Source: Anaerorhabdus furcosa
GTDB lineage: Bacteria; Bacillota_I; Bacilli_A; Erysipelotrichales; Erysipelotrichaceae
Direction: 5' to 3'
DNA length: 64,000 nucleotides
Assembly: GCF_900167375.1 (NCBI RefSeq)
Contig: NZ_FUWY01000003.1
Span: forward strand, 186,001 to 250,000
The notes under the pieces were generated by a model. The model was not told the origin of the DNA, did not search any database, and saw only the letters and a list, made by a program, of their open reading frames with translations. The translations under genes and the position numbers were made by a program. Shown piece by piece: positions 8,207 to 16,939 of the stretch (position 1 is the first letter of the stretch; each line of letters begins with the position of its first letter).

Positions 8207-10855
8207 TTGAAAACACTTTTACTTGATTCAAAGACAAGAGATTTGGTACTTTATAATACGCTTCAAAAGAGCAAAGAAGCATCTTTAGTAAATATAAAAA
8301 CGATGCCTTTTCATGCTTGGCTAAACCAGTTTTCAAAAGAAATTAAAACAAGCGATGTTCAAACAATCCTTCTTTATAAAAAACTATCTAATCTAATTCA
8401 ACATTATCCTATCTATGGAAAAATGTTTCATTATCCCCAATTTGTAGCGCAACTCATCGAATTCAGTAAAAAATTATATCATTGTGAGACATTTAAAGCG
8501 TTTTTGTCTACTCCTTTTGAAGGAAATATCATCGATTCTTTACCTGGAAAAACTCAAAGCGAATTAGAACTAAAGTCTTTGCTTGAGCTATGTCTAGCAG
8601 ATAAATCTATTTTCTCTTTACATAGTGAACTACAGCTCCCATGTATAGATGAAGTAGACATAGAAATATATGGTTCTTTCTATTCGAATATTTTTGATTA
8701 TTTGGTCGTGTCAAAATGTATCCAACAACATTTTAAATTTAACGAAATACAAAATGTTGCTCAACCACAAATTACCTATCGTCACGCATTAAATCCTCGT
8801 ATTGAAATCGAAGCAATTGCACAGGAAATAATACAAAACAAGTTTTTGGCTGAAGATATCGCTATTATCGCCTTTGAGTCTACTTATTATGATCTGATCG
8901 AGCAAGTTTTTAATCAGTATCAAATCCCCTTTGGAATTGTGAATAAATCCGAATTATCACAATGTTATTTGCATGCATTTGCTTTATTGCAGTGCTATCT
9001 AAAACAAGATATCGCATCTATTCTTTATGCCCTCGAAGTTCGTGCACTGGATATTGAATGCAGTCAAGGAGTTTGTCACTTTATAAACCAATATATTGCC
9101 ACCATAAATGACCTCACCGATTCTTCCCACCGCTTTGAATCATCTGATTTTACAATTTTAAATAACAAAGAACTCAAAATCATGCAAAGAGAAGAACTTG
9201 ATTTTAATGATTTTTCAACCAAAATTACTCCTTTTATACAAAAAATTCAACTACTTACCAATCCAAAAGAAATACTAGAAGATGTTTATAATCAATGTGT
9301 ACTTATATCAAACCCTTCCAAACAAAAAGATTTGTATGATTTAAAGTCATACCTCGAAGACATTAGTGCTGTCATTGAAACAAAAGAAGATTTGCATCTT
9401 GTATTATTCCAAACTAAAGGCAAAATGACATCAAATTCTACTTCTTGTCTAGGTAGAGTTTGCGTGAGTGATCCTACTCATATAATCCCTTCAAGAAAAA
9501 TTGCATATGTCATTGGTGCAAGTCAAAAAAATTATCCTGGGTTTGTAGCAGAATCCGGAATTTTTGATGAGGCTTATTGCGAACAAACACCTTATCCAAG
9601 TATGCAATTTAGATTTGAAACCTATACTCAACAATTGGAATGGATTAAACATTGTGCAGAAACAATCCATTTTACATTCCCTTTGTTGGATTACCAAGGT
9701 AAGAAATCAGAAGCAGCTTTCGAAATTGAAGCCTTAGTTGAGACTGTAGAAGAAATGAACTGCATCATAAATGATAATGACCTTTATGAAATACACACCT
9801 TATCACCTAGTTTCTCTTCGGCGTTATTTTTTAAAGAACAACGACTACATGGAAGTATTTCCTCTTTTGAACAATACTTCAAATGTCCTTATTCTTACTT
9901 CTTAAAATACGGACTTCGCGTTGATGACTTTAGTTATACTGATATTGAAGCAAATACCATCGGAACATTACAACATGCCATTTTAGAAGAAGCATGCAAA
10001 CAAAAAGGAAAGAATTACGCAAAAATCACAAGAGAAGAAATGGTGACAATTGCAAAACCATATCATCAATCTCTTCTTGCTTATCTTCCAAAATCAAAGG
10101 AACGTTTAAATCTCATCTATGAGAAAATGATTTCTAATCTTCTTACTTCATTTGAATTTTTAAATGAAATGGAAATCAATACTTCTTTTGCCCCTGAACA
10201 TGTAGAATATGAATTTACAAGTGAATACTTTAAGCACATTACATTGCGAGGTATTATTGATCGCATAGATTTTTCATATGACTTACTTCGAATTATCGAT
10301 TACAAGTCTAGCTCAAAATCATTATCTGAAACCGCAATTAAATCTGGACTTCAACTTCAACTATGTACTTATCTGATTTTAGCCAATCATTTATTTAATA
10401 AGAAACCCGTTGGTGCTTATTACTATTCATTGAAAAATGATAATATTTCACTTCCTTCTATTATACAAAACAAGGAGGAATTTACTGATTGGTCTAATGA
10501 TGATACACATACTGAGTTTATCAAGAGTCACCAACTATCAGGATGGACTTTACAGGAATTGGATACATTGGATTATACCGCAACCCACATCAAAAATATT
10601 CGTTTAACAAAAAACGGACTTTCTTTTACCTTGTATGATGAAACTTTATTAGAACAATGCTTGCATGAATTATATGAACTTCTTTATGAACGTGTTTCAT
10701 CAGGCAAGATTGAAGTTAATCCCGTTGATGGTGCATGTACTTATTGTAAGTATCGTCCAATTTGTCGTTTCAAAGGACAACAAAGAGATGCGGTTGCTTT
10801 GGTCATGACTAATGAATCATTTAAGAAAGGACGTGAAACTGATGAAGTGGAATAA
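8207..10855 (+). CDS. addB: ATP-dependent helicase/nuclease AddB (RexB-like)
   Basis: Subunit of the AddAB double-strand-break processing enzyme that resects DNA ends up to Chi. The N-terminal region lacks a Walker A loop, as in streptococcal RexB and unlike Bacillus AddB. The C-terminal nuclease shows GIIDRID, the catalytic IIDYKSSS, and QLQLCTYL, i.e. a PD-(D/E)XK fold. A four-cysteine Fe-S frame is visible: one cysteine at about residue 560 (YFKCPYSYF) and three near the end (CTYCKYRPIC, about 844-853). At about 882 residues it is shorter than Bacillus AddB (about 1,166). The start is probably TTG at 8207, with GGTGAT just upstream; GTG at 8198 has no site. addA overlaps its end. Confidence 0.9.
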   Translation: MKTLLLDSKTRDLVLYNTLQKSKEASLVNIKTMPFHAWLNQFSKEIKTSDVQTILLYKKLSNLIQHYPIYGKMFHYPQFVAQLIEFSKKLYHCETFKAFLSTPFEGNIIDSLPGKTQSELELKSLLELCLADKSIFSLHSELQLPCIDEVDIEIYGSFYSNIFDYLVVSKCIQQHFKFNEIQNVAQPQITYRHALNPRIEIEAIAQEIIQNKFLAEDIAIIAFESTYYDLIEQVFNQYQIPFGIVNKSELSQCYLHAFALLQCYLKQDIASILYALEVRALDIECSQGVCHFINQYIATINDLTDSSHRFESSDFTILNNKELKIMQREELDFNDFSTKITPFIQKIQLLTNPKEILEDVYNQCVLISNPSKQKDLYDLKSYLEDISAVIETKEDLHLVLFQTKGKMTSNSTSCLGRVCVSDPTHIIPSRKIAYVIGASQKNYPGFVAESGIFDEAYCEQTPYPSMQFRFETYTQQLEWIKHCAETIHFTFPLLDYQGKKSEAAFEIEALVETVEEMNCIINDNDLYEIHTLSPSFSSALFFKEQRLHGSISSFEQYFKCPYSYFLKYGLRVDDFSYTDIEANTIGTLQHAILEEACKQKGKNYAKITREEMVTIAKPYHQSLLAYLPKSKERLNLIYEKMISNLLTSFEFLNEMEINTSFAPEHVEYEFTSEYFKHITLRGIIDRIDFSYDLLRIIDYKSSSKSLSETAIKSGLQLQLCTYLILANHLFNKKPVGAYYYSLKNDNISLPSIIQNKEEFTDWSNDDTHTEFIKSHQLSGWTLQELDTLDYTATHIKNIRLTKNGLSFTLYDETLLEQCLHELYELLYERVSSGKIEVNPVDGACTYCKYRPICRFKGQQRDAVALVMTNESFKKGRETDEVE

Positions 10856-13800
10856 AGAGCAACTAGAAGCGATTAATACCACCGGAACTAACGTTCTTGT
10901 TTCTGCATCTGCAGGTGCAGGCAAAACTGCCGTTTTAGTTGAACGTCTTGTTAAGCGTTGTTTAACTGACAAAGTACAATTAAACGAGATTTTAGCAATG
11001 ACTTTTACCGAAGCTGCTGCAAACGAAATGAAAAAGCGGTTATCAAAACGTTTAAACGAAGAATATAATTCACCTGGATCTGATCAAGAATATATTGCAA
11101 AGCAATTAGTCTATTTACAAGATGCAAAAATATCTACAATTCACTCATTTTGTTTAGATCTAATTAAAAAACATGCGGACGCAATTGGATTAAATCCTAA
11201 TTTCGCAAATACTATTTTAGAAGAAGGCCAATTGAATTTCGCAAAAGAAAATGCTTTCAATGAAGTTCTTGATGGTTGGTGTACACATCGAAAAGAAGAC
11301 ATCTCTCTCTTATCACAGTATTTTTCATCTCGGAGTGAAGACTTTAGCGAAATGAAAAATACTGTATATCAAATCATTCAAGCCGCTAATGCATCCAGTG
11401 ATGAACACACATGGTATCAAAACGCAAAATCATCTTATCAAAGAATTACAAATCAACATGATTTCTCCAATGATACTTTGCATTACTTCTTTTCTTCATG
11501 TAAATTAGATATTGAAATTCAAATTCAATATCTAATGCAATGCAAAAAAATAATGGAGTTAAGTGATATTGATAATCAGAAAGTATACACTAGTATATTA
11601 AGTAATTTAGAATTTATGTTAGCTGCAAAGAATAGTGTAGATTCAAAGACTATCGACGCTCTTGTTGACTCATTTAGAAGAGCTTGTTCAAAACCATTAG
11701 CTCCATTTGGAAAAAACAAAGAATATACAAGTGTTCGTACTGAATGTTTAAAACACAGAAGTAAGTGTATCGCTTTATATCCCGATTTAGAAACTAGCCG
11801 AATCGACTCAAATCATATGAGTGATTTCGCAATGCATCTTCTTGATTTTTCAAAAGAAGTTGGTCTTGCACTCATTAATAACAAAGTGAAATTCGAAGCT
11901 ATTCATTTTGATGACATGGAAAGATATGCTTATCAGATTTTACTTCAAGATGATTTTCGTATTGCTAAATTGTATCGAGAACTATTCAAGGAAATTCTTG
12001 TCGATGAGTTTCAAGATACAAGTGAACTACAAAATGAAATTATTTGCTTAATTTCCAATGGCAATAATATTTTTAGAGTTGGTGATGTTAAGCAATCTAT
12101 TTATCGCTTTAGAAAAGCAAAGCCAGAAATTATGCGCAGTCTTATGGTTGATTCAACTACCAAGCAAATTAATCTAGCTTTCAATTATCGCTCGAATCAC
12201 TCAATCGTTTCTTTTACAAATGATCTTTTTGATAAATTGATGAATGTTGAAGGTTGTAAAGATAGTTATCGATCCATTGATCATGTACAAGCCGGAACTG
12301 ATCTTCAACACAGTTTCGATTCACCAGTTGAATTCTATGCTTTACATACAAAAGAGATTTATGAAAACTTAGATAGTAAGCAAGCTAAAGCAAGATTCAT
12401 CGCTCAGAAAATTATCGAAATGAAAGAGACTACAAATTTTAAAAAATGGAGCGATTACGTAATCCTCGCAAAATCTCACGCAGATAAAAATCTTTTAAAA
12501 CAAGTCTTCTCAGAATACAACATACCTCATAGCATTGATGCAAAAGAAGGATTCTATCAATCTACTTGCTGCCATATAGTTGTTAGTATGTTACGGCTTA
12601 TTGATGCAATCGATGATATATCACTTGTCGCAGTCTTAACATCTCCTTTGTATAAAATGAGTGATGATGAACTTGCCTTACTCAAGCTCAATTACAAATC
12701 TATTTACGATGGTTGTTTAAAATCCAATCATCCGCTTATTCGTGATATTAAGTTTTGCCGTCAAACAATTCGAGAAGAAGGTCTATGCAAATGTCTCAAC
12801 TACATTGCAACAATAAATAATTTTGTAGAAGAACAACTTGATATACAACAAAGAACAAATTTTGATTTATTATTTCAAAAAGCTTCTTCTTTCCAATTAC
12901 AATCAAATAGTTTAAAACAATTTATTAATCAAATTGATTTGAATATTGATGAGAAATCAGATGAGGCTACATCACTTGGTCCTGAAGAAGATGTTGTTCG
13001 TGCTATTACGATTCACCATTCAAAAGGATTACAATACAAAGTTGTTTTCTATTGGAGTACTTCAAGTAATCGTCAATTAGAAAAAGCTGATTCTGTATTA
13101 GTTGATCCTGATTTGGGGATTGGATTGTATGGATTTTATTTACCTTATCGATTACGCCGTGCTACGATTCAACGTATCGCTATTGAACACAAGAGTAATC
13201 TTGAGGACTTAGAAGAAGCAATCAGGGTGTTGTATGTAGCCCTTACTCGAGCAGAAACGAAACTTATCATCGTGGATAAAGTAGACAAAGAAATCGAGAA
13301 AACAATCATTACTCTTTCCCTACTCAATGCAAGAAAGGGAATGACACAACTTATTCTCTCTGCATTAAGTAGCCAAGTTAACTTCACAAGATTTGATGTA
13401 TTCTCAATCGATAATCATATTGCTACAAGTAAAGAGAAAGAAAATATAAGTTTCAAGATGAAATACAGTTTGGAAGATCATACAATTAAAACTCTTTCAC
13501 CAAGTTCCACTGAAAATTACTTTGTGCCTAAGTTAAATTTCCATGACTCAACAAATCGCGGTACAACTTTACACGAAATTATTGAAAGACTACCCAATAG
13601 AGTATGGAATGAAAATGATTTTGATTCAAGTCAAATCTCTATGAATGATATTCAGAAATGTATTCACTTTAGTCAAACAGATCTCTATGCAAAATGCATT
13701 ACTATGGATATAAAAAAAGAGTATCCATTTACTCTTCTTGATCACCAAACATTAATTCAGGGAAGCTTTGACTTTATCGCTACAGATGAATCAAATTGTA

Positions 13801-13973
13801 TCTTAATCGATTTTAAAACTGATCGAAATGTATTAAAGGATGATTTGTGTTTGCGCTACACAAAACAAATTGAAACGTATTGTCATGTTCTAACTAATCT
13901 CTATCCTTCATTAAAAATTAAAGCTTATTTATACAGTTTTGAATTAGAACAATTTATAGAAATAGAAAGCTAG
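10842..13973 (+). CDS. addA: ATP-dependent helicase/nuclease AddA
   Basis: UvrD/PcrA-type helicase plus RecB-type nuclease, partner of AddB. Seen in order: ASAGAGKT (22-29), LVDEFQDTSELQ (motif II), VGDVKQSIYRFR, AITIHHSKGLQY, RVLYVALTRAE (motif VI), and the C-terminal nuclease motif GSFDFI...CILIDFKTDR...QIETYC. About 1,043 residues, shorter than Bacillus AddA (about 1,232). The ATG at 10842 overlaps the last 14 bases of addB, so the two are translationally coupled; a longer frame from 10812 has no ribosome site. It ends in a 13-bp terminator shared with the facing small gene. Confidence 0.95.
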   Translation: MKWNKEQLEAINTTGTNVLVSASAGAGKTAVLVERLVKRCLTDKVQLNEILAMTFTEAAANEMKKRLSKRLNEEYNSPGSDQEYIAKQLVYLQDAKISTIHSFCLDLIKKHADAIGLNPNFANTILEEGQLNFAKENAFNEVLDGWCTHRKEDISLLSQYFSSRSEDFSEMKNTVYQIIQAANASSDEHTWYQNAKSSYQRITNQHDFSNDTLHYFFSSCKLDIEIQIQYLMQCKKIMELSDIDNQKVYTSILSNLEFMLAAKNSVDSKTIDALVDSFRRACSKPLAPFGKNKEYTSVRTECLKHRSKCIALYPDLETSRIDSNHMSDFAMHLLDFSKEVGLALINNKVKFEAIHFDDMERYAYQILLQDDFRIAKLYRELFKEILVDEFQDTSELQNEIICLISNGNNIFRVGDVKQSIYRFRKAKPEIMRSLMVDSTTKQINLAFNYRSNHSIVSFTNDLFDKLMNVEGCKDSYRSIDHVQAGTDLQHSFDSPVEFYALHTKEIYENLDSKQAKARFIAQKIIEMKETTNFKKWSDYVILAKSHADKNLLKQVFSEYNIPHSIDAKEGFYQSTCCHIVVSMLRLIDAIDDISLVAVLTSPLYKMSDDELALLKLNYKSIYDGCLKSNHPLIRDIKFCRQTIREEGLCKCLNYIATINNFVEEQLDIQQRTNFDLLFQKASSFQLQSNSLKQFINQIDLNIDEKSDEATSLGPEEDVVRAITIHHSKGLQYKVVFYWSTSSNRQLEKADSVLVDPDLGIGLYGFYLPYRLRRATIQRIAIEHKSNLEDLEEAIRVLYVALTRAETKLIIVDKVDKEIEKTIITLSLLNARKGMTQLILSALSSQVNFTRFDVFSIDNHIATSKEKENISFKMKYSLEDHTIKTLSPSSTENYFVPKLNFHDSTNRGTTLHEIIERLPNRVWNENDFDSSQISMNDIQKCIHFSQTDLYAKCITMDIKKEYPFTLLDHQTLIQGSFDFIATDESNCILIDFKTDRNVLKDDLCLRYTKQIETYCHVLTNLYPSLKIKAYLYSFELEQFIEIES

Positions 13974-13996
13974 TTCAATGTGCTGAACTAGCTTTC
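13965..13996. terminator. Bidirectional terminator after addA
   Basis: Perfect 13-bp stem GAAAGCTAGTTCA / TGAACTAGCTTTC with a 6-base loop (ATGTGC), T-rich on the plus side. It covers the stop codons of addA and of the facing small membrane protein. Confidence 0.88.
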
Positions 13997-14169
13997 TTCT
14001 TATCTTGATCATAATCTTCTTTTAAATTTTTTATGCGACATGATGTTTCTTGGGCACAGCCAAGACATGTTCCCGAACAATTTTCTTTCTTTGTTTTTCT
14101 CATCAAAACAATCGTAATCAAAATACCTATTCCAAAAAAAAGCAATATCATAGCATCAGTAAAATTCAT
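13975..14169 (-). CDS. FeoB-associated Cys-rich membrane protein
   Basis: Small protein of 64 residues: one N-terminal membrane helix (residues about 5-23), a basic stretch RKTKKEN, then a cysteine cluster CSGTCLGCAQETSC (about 32-45) and a charged tail. This layout matches the FeoB-associated Cys-rich membrane proteins that are usually encoded beside ferrous-iron transporter genes. No feoA or feoB lies in the window, so the assignment rests on architecture only. The start at 14169 has GAGGTGG five bases upstream. Confidence 0.65.
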   Translation of the reverse strand: MNFTDAMILLFFGIGILITIVLMRKTKKENCSGTCLGCAQETSCRIKNLKEDYDQDKKKASSAH

Positions 14170-14225
14170 ATGACCACCTCTTTGAGATACTACTATAATT
14201 CATTTATTATTTTCATGCAATTGAT

Positions 14226-14816
14226 TTACTCAACATCTTCAATCAAGTGATCATATTTATTCCAATATCCCATATATGTGAAGTCATTATCTATAAAGTT
14301 TAGTTGATACATACGGAATGTGACCATGAAATTTTTAGGTTGCCATATTTCGTGATACGAATATTTATATTGCATACCTAGTTTTTTCATTACTTTTCCA
14401 CTATTTGGATTATTTACATCATGAGTTGCAGTTATATATTCTATTCCGTCCTGTTTTAGCTGTTTAAGTACTGCTTCACATACTTCACTTGCATATCCTT
14501 GATGCCAATAGTCTTCATGGATTGCATATCCAAAATCATTACACTCACTTTGACTTAGACCGACATAACCAATTACCTTATTAATATCTTTTACACATAC
14601 TGCATAGCGATAACTTGATACATTATTGTATTTCTCAATATGACTTTTTATTAGAAATTCTTTTGCTTCATCTTTTGATTTAAATGGTAATAATGGTATG
14701 TATTTATTTACTCTCTCATTACTCATCAACTCATAGAAATCATCCACATCATCTAATGTAAACTTTCTAAGTATACATCTTTTTGTTTCAATTGTTGGTG
14801 TATTATTTTCAATCAT
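14226..14816 (-). CDS. GNAT family N-acetyltransferase (RimJ/RimL-like)
   Basis: 196-residue acetyl-CoA-dependent acetyltransferase. The N-terminus (TKRCILRKFTLDDVDDFYELMSNERV) is typical of the RimJ/RimL/Acetyltransf_3 group, followed by VIGYVGLSQ and the acetyl-CoA region DYWHQGYASEV, then NPNSGKVMKKLGM. The substrate cannot be read from sequence; relatives act on ribosomal proteins, amino acids or antibiotics. The ATG overlaps the stop of the upstream ABC ATPase gene as TAATG, so it is translated with that gene. Confidence 0.85.
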   Translation of the reverse strand: MIENNTPTIETKRCILRKFTLDDVDDFYELMSNERVNKYIPLLPFKSKDEAKEFLIKSHIEKYNNVSSYRYAVCVKDINKVIGYVGLSQSECNDFGYAIHEDYWHQGYASEVCEAVLKQLKQDGIEYITATHDVNNPNSGKVMKKLGMQYKYSYHEIWQPKNFMVTFRMYQLNFIDNDFTYMGYWNKYDHLIEDVE

Positions 14817-15913
14817 TATCCAATCCTTTCTTCTGTATCCTTGTCAAACATATGAAGTGATGCACTTTCAAAATGCAAATCAATCTTTTTATTAGTTTGG
14901 ATTTCATCTGATGCATTTACACGGATTGTAATTGTATTTCCATTACAATCCACATAGAGATAAGCTTCTGCACCTATTAGTTCATATAATGAAACTGTTC
15001 CAATTAGCTTATTACACTCTGTTAAGTTATTATCATTAATAAATAGTGCTTCTGGTCTTATACCAATTGTAATTTTCTTTCCTACATAATTACGCAAGAC
15101 ATTTTCTTGTTCTTTAATTAATTGTATTCTACTTTGATTCACTGTTAAGAAAATACTAATTCCATCACTTTTTACTTCCGCATCAAGAAAATTCATTGGA
15201 TAATTTCCAATAAAACCTGCTACAAATAGATTACTCGGGTTTTGATAAATTTCTTTTGGCGTTCCTACCTGTTGGATAAGCCCATCTTTCATAACTACTA
15301 CTCTAGTACCAAGAGTTAGTGCTTCTGTTTGATCATGTGTTACATATACAATTGTATTTTCGAGACGCTTGTGTAATTTCGATATTTCTACTCGCATTTG
15401 TACTCTTAATTTTGCATCCAAACTACTCAATGGTTCATCCATAAGTAATATCTTAGGATTTCGTACAATCGCTCTTCCTATTGAAACACGTTGATTTTGA
15501 CCCCCAGATAATTCTCCTGGCTTTCTTTTTAATTGATTTTCTAGTTCTAATATTTTCGCTACTCTGAACACTTCTTCACTAATTTGTTGTTGAGTATAAC
15601 CTTTATACTTTAAACCAAAAGCAATATTATCAAAAACAGTCATATGAGGAAACAATGCATTACTTTGAAATACCATTGATAGATTACGATCTTTTGGTTC
15701 TAGTTCATTGATACATTGTCCATCCAAAATTAATTCTCCAGACGTCACTTGCTCTAGACCTGCAATCATTCTTAAAACTGTGGTTTTCCCACATCCTGAA
15801 GGCCCAACTAAAATTAAAAATTCTTTGTCACCTAGTTCCAAGTTGAAGTCTTTTATTGCCTCAATATGATTAGGATATGTTTTGTTTATATTTCTTAATT
15901 GTAATGATGACAT
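14816..15913 (-). CDS. ABC transporter ATPase, MsmK/UgpC/MalK type
   Basis: 365-residue ATPase of carbohydrate (CUT1) importers. Visible: Walker A GPSGCGKTT, Q-loop VFQSNALFPHMTV, signature LSGGQNQRVSIGRA, Walker B ILLMDEPLSSLD, switch histidine in YVTHDQTEA, and a C-terminal TOBE/MalK regulatory domain with IGIRPEA. The ATG at 15913 is chosen (GGAGG five bases upstream) over a TTG at 15925. No permease or binding protein adjoins it, which fits the MsmX/MsmK situation where one orphan ATPase energises several sugar importers. That sharing is inferred from family knowledge. Confidence 0.88.
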   Translation of the reverse strand: MSSLQLRNINKTYPNHIEAIKDFNLELGDKEFLILVGPSGCGKTTVLRMIAGLEQVTSGELILDGQCINELEPKDRNLSMVFQSNALFPHMTVFDNIAFGLKYKGYTQQQISEEVFRVAKILELENQLKRKPGELSGGQNQRVSIGRAIVRNPKILLMDEPLSSLDAKLRVQMRVEISKLHKRLENTIVYVTHDQTEALTLGTRVVVMKDGLIQQVGTPKEIYQNPSNLFVAGFIGNYPMNFLDAEVKSDGISIFLTVNQSRIQLIKEQENVLRNYVGKKITIGIRPEALFINDNNLTECNKLIGTVSLYELIGAEAYLYVDCNGNTITIRVNASDEIQTNKKIDLHFESASLHMFDKDTEERIG

Positions 15914-15971
15914 AGTATCCTCCAACTGTAATTCTTAGTACTATTTTACCACACTCACTTCAATAATTATA

Positions 15972-15998
15972 AAAGCATTACCAATATGGCAATGCTTT
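15972..15998 (-). terminator. Terminator downstream of tRNA-Glu
   Basis: Stem AAAGCATT / AATGCTTT with an inner CC/GG extension and one mismatch around the loop AATAT. On the minus strand it is followed by TATAATTATT, after the 3' end of the tRNA. Confidence 0.6.
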
Positions 15999-16015
15999 CT
16001 TTTAATTTTAAATCC

Positions 16016-16088
16016 TACTCCCAAGGGGATTCGAACCCCTGTTTCACGGATGAGAACCGCGTTTCCTAACCGATTAGAAGATGGGAGC
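16016..16088 (-). tRNA. tRNA-Glu, anticodon CUC
   Basis: 73 bases fold as a cloverleaf: acceptor GCTCCCA/TGGGAGT with a G1-U72 wobble, D arm TTCT/GGAA with a 9-base loop, anticodon stem CGCGG/CCGTG (one G-U) enclosing TTCTCAT, i.e. anticodon CTC reading GAG, four-base variable loop, and T arm AGGGG/CCCCT with loop TTCGAAT. Discriminator base A. The 3' CCA is not encoded (AGGA follows), so it must be added after transcription. Confidence 0.88.
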
Positions 16089-16141
16089 AGATTACTCTTT
16101 TAGTATATTCCTTTCTTAAAAGCTTTCAATACCTAATTTGA

Positions 16142-16843
16142 TTAATTTTCTCTCATATCAAATAAAATAGTATGTGATTGAGTAATTGCCTTTAATGTAA
16201 TCATGGATTCATCTTGGATTTCTACACCATCTTTTTCATCGATTAAAACACCATTGATGCTGCCTTGTCCTTCTATTTGAACAAGATATGCTTGACGTCC
16301 TTCCTCAAGTTTATAACTTATTGATTCTCCTTCTTTCAATTCTGTAACAAAGACATTGATATCTTGATGAATTTTGATTGGAGCATTTCCTTTTGTACTT
16401 GATACAATTTCCAACCATTTCCCTACGCGTTCATCCCAATTAAAGTTATAATCACCATAGTTTGGTTCATACCCTTCTTTATCTGGTAATATCCAAATTT
16501 GTAGTATTCGTAATGGATCATCTTTTAAGTTATATTCGCTATGTGTTACACCTTTACCAGCACTCATATATTGAACTTGGCCTCTAGTCAATTCTTTCAT
16601 ATTTCCCATGCTATCTTGATGACTTAATGTTCCTTTGACAACATAGCTAATGATTTCCATATTTTGATGAGGATGTGTAGGAAATCCGCTTTGAGCATCA
16701 ATAATATCATCGTTGATTACTCGGATAACTCCAAAGTGTATATTCTTTGGATTATAATATTCTGCAAATGAGAAATGAAAGATACTATGCAACCAACCTC
16801 GTTCACTTTTTCCCATTTGTTTGTGATTAATAATTTTTATCAT
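16142..16843 (-). CDS. Pirin family protein (YhhW/quercetinase-like)
   Basis: 233-residue bicupin of the pirin family. The metal-binding cupin shows the expected histidines in FPTHPHQNMEI and SHQD, with a later AGKGVTHSEYN containing the fourth metal contact. Close bacterial relatives (YhhW) have quercetin 2,3-dioxygenase activity in vitro; the physiological substrate is unknown. The start at 16843 has AGGAGG six bases upstream. It appears monocistronic, between the two-component system and the tRNA. Confidence 0.85.
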   Translation of the reverse strand: MIKIINHKQMGKSERGWLHSIFHFSFAEYYNPKNIHFGVIRVINDDIIDAQSGFPTHPHQNMEIISYVVKGTLSHQDSMGNMKELTRGQVQYMSAGKGVTHSEYNLKDDPLRILQIWILPDKEGYEPNYGDYNFNWDERVGKWLEIVSSTKGNAPIKIHQDINVFVTELKEGESISYKLEEGRQAYLVQIEGQGSINGVLIDEKDGVEIQDESMITLKAITQSHTILFDMREN

Positions 16844-16907
16844 ATTTAACCTCCTACTTTAGTTATATTTCATATTTTAAATATTACCAGACATATGCCC
16901 AAAGAAA

Positions 16908-16934
16908 AAGGAATCGCATTTTTTGCAATTCCTT
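16908..16934 (-). terminator. Terminator of the two-component operon
   Basis: On the minus strand AAGGAATTGC, A-rich loop, GCGATTCCTT, then TTTCTTT, directly after the sensor kinase stop codon. Confidence 0.75.
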
Positions 16935-16939
16935 ACTTA

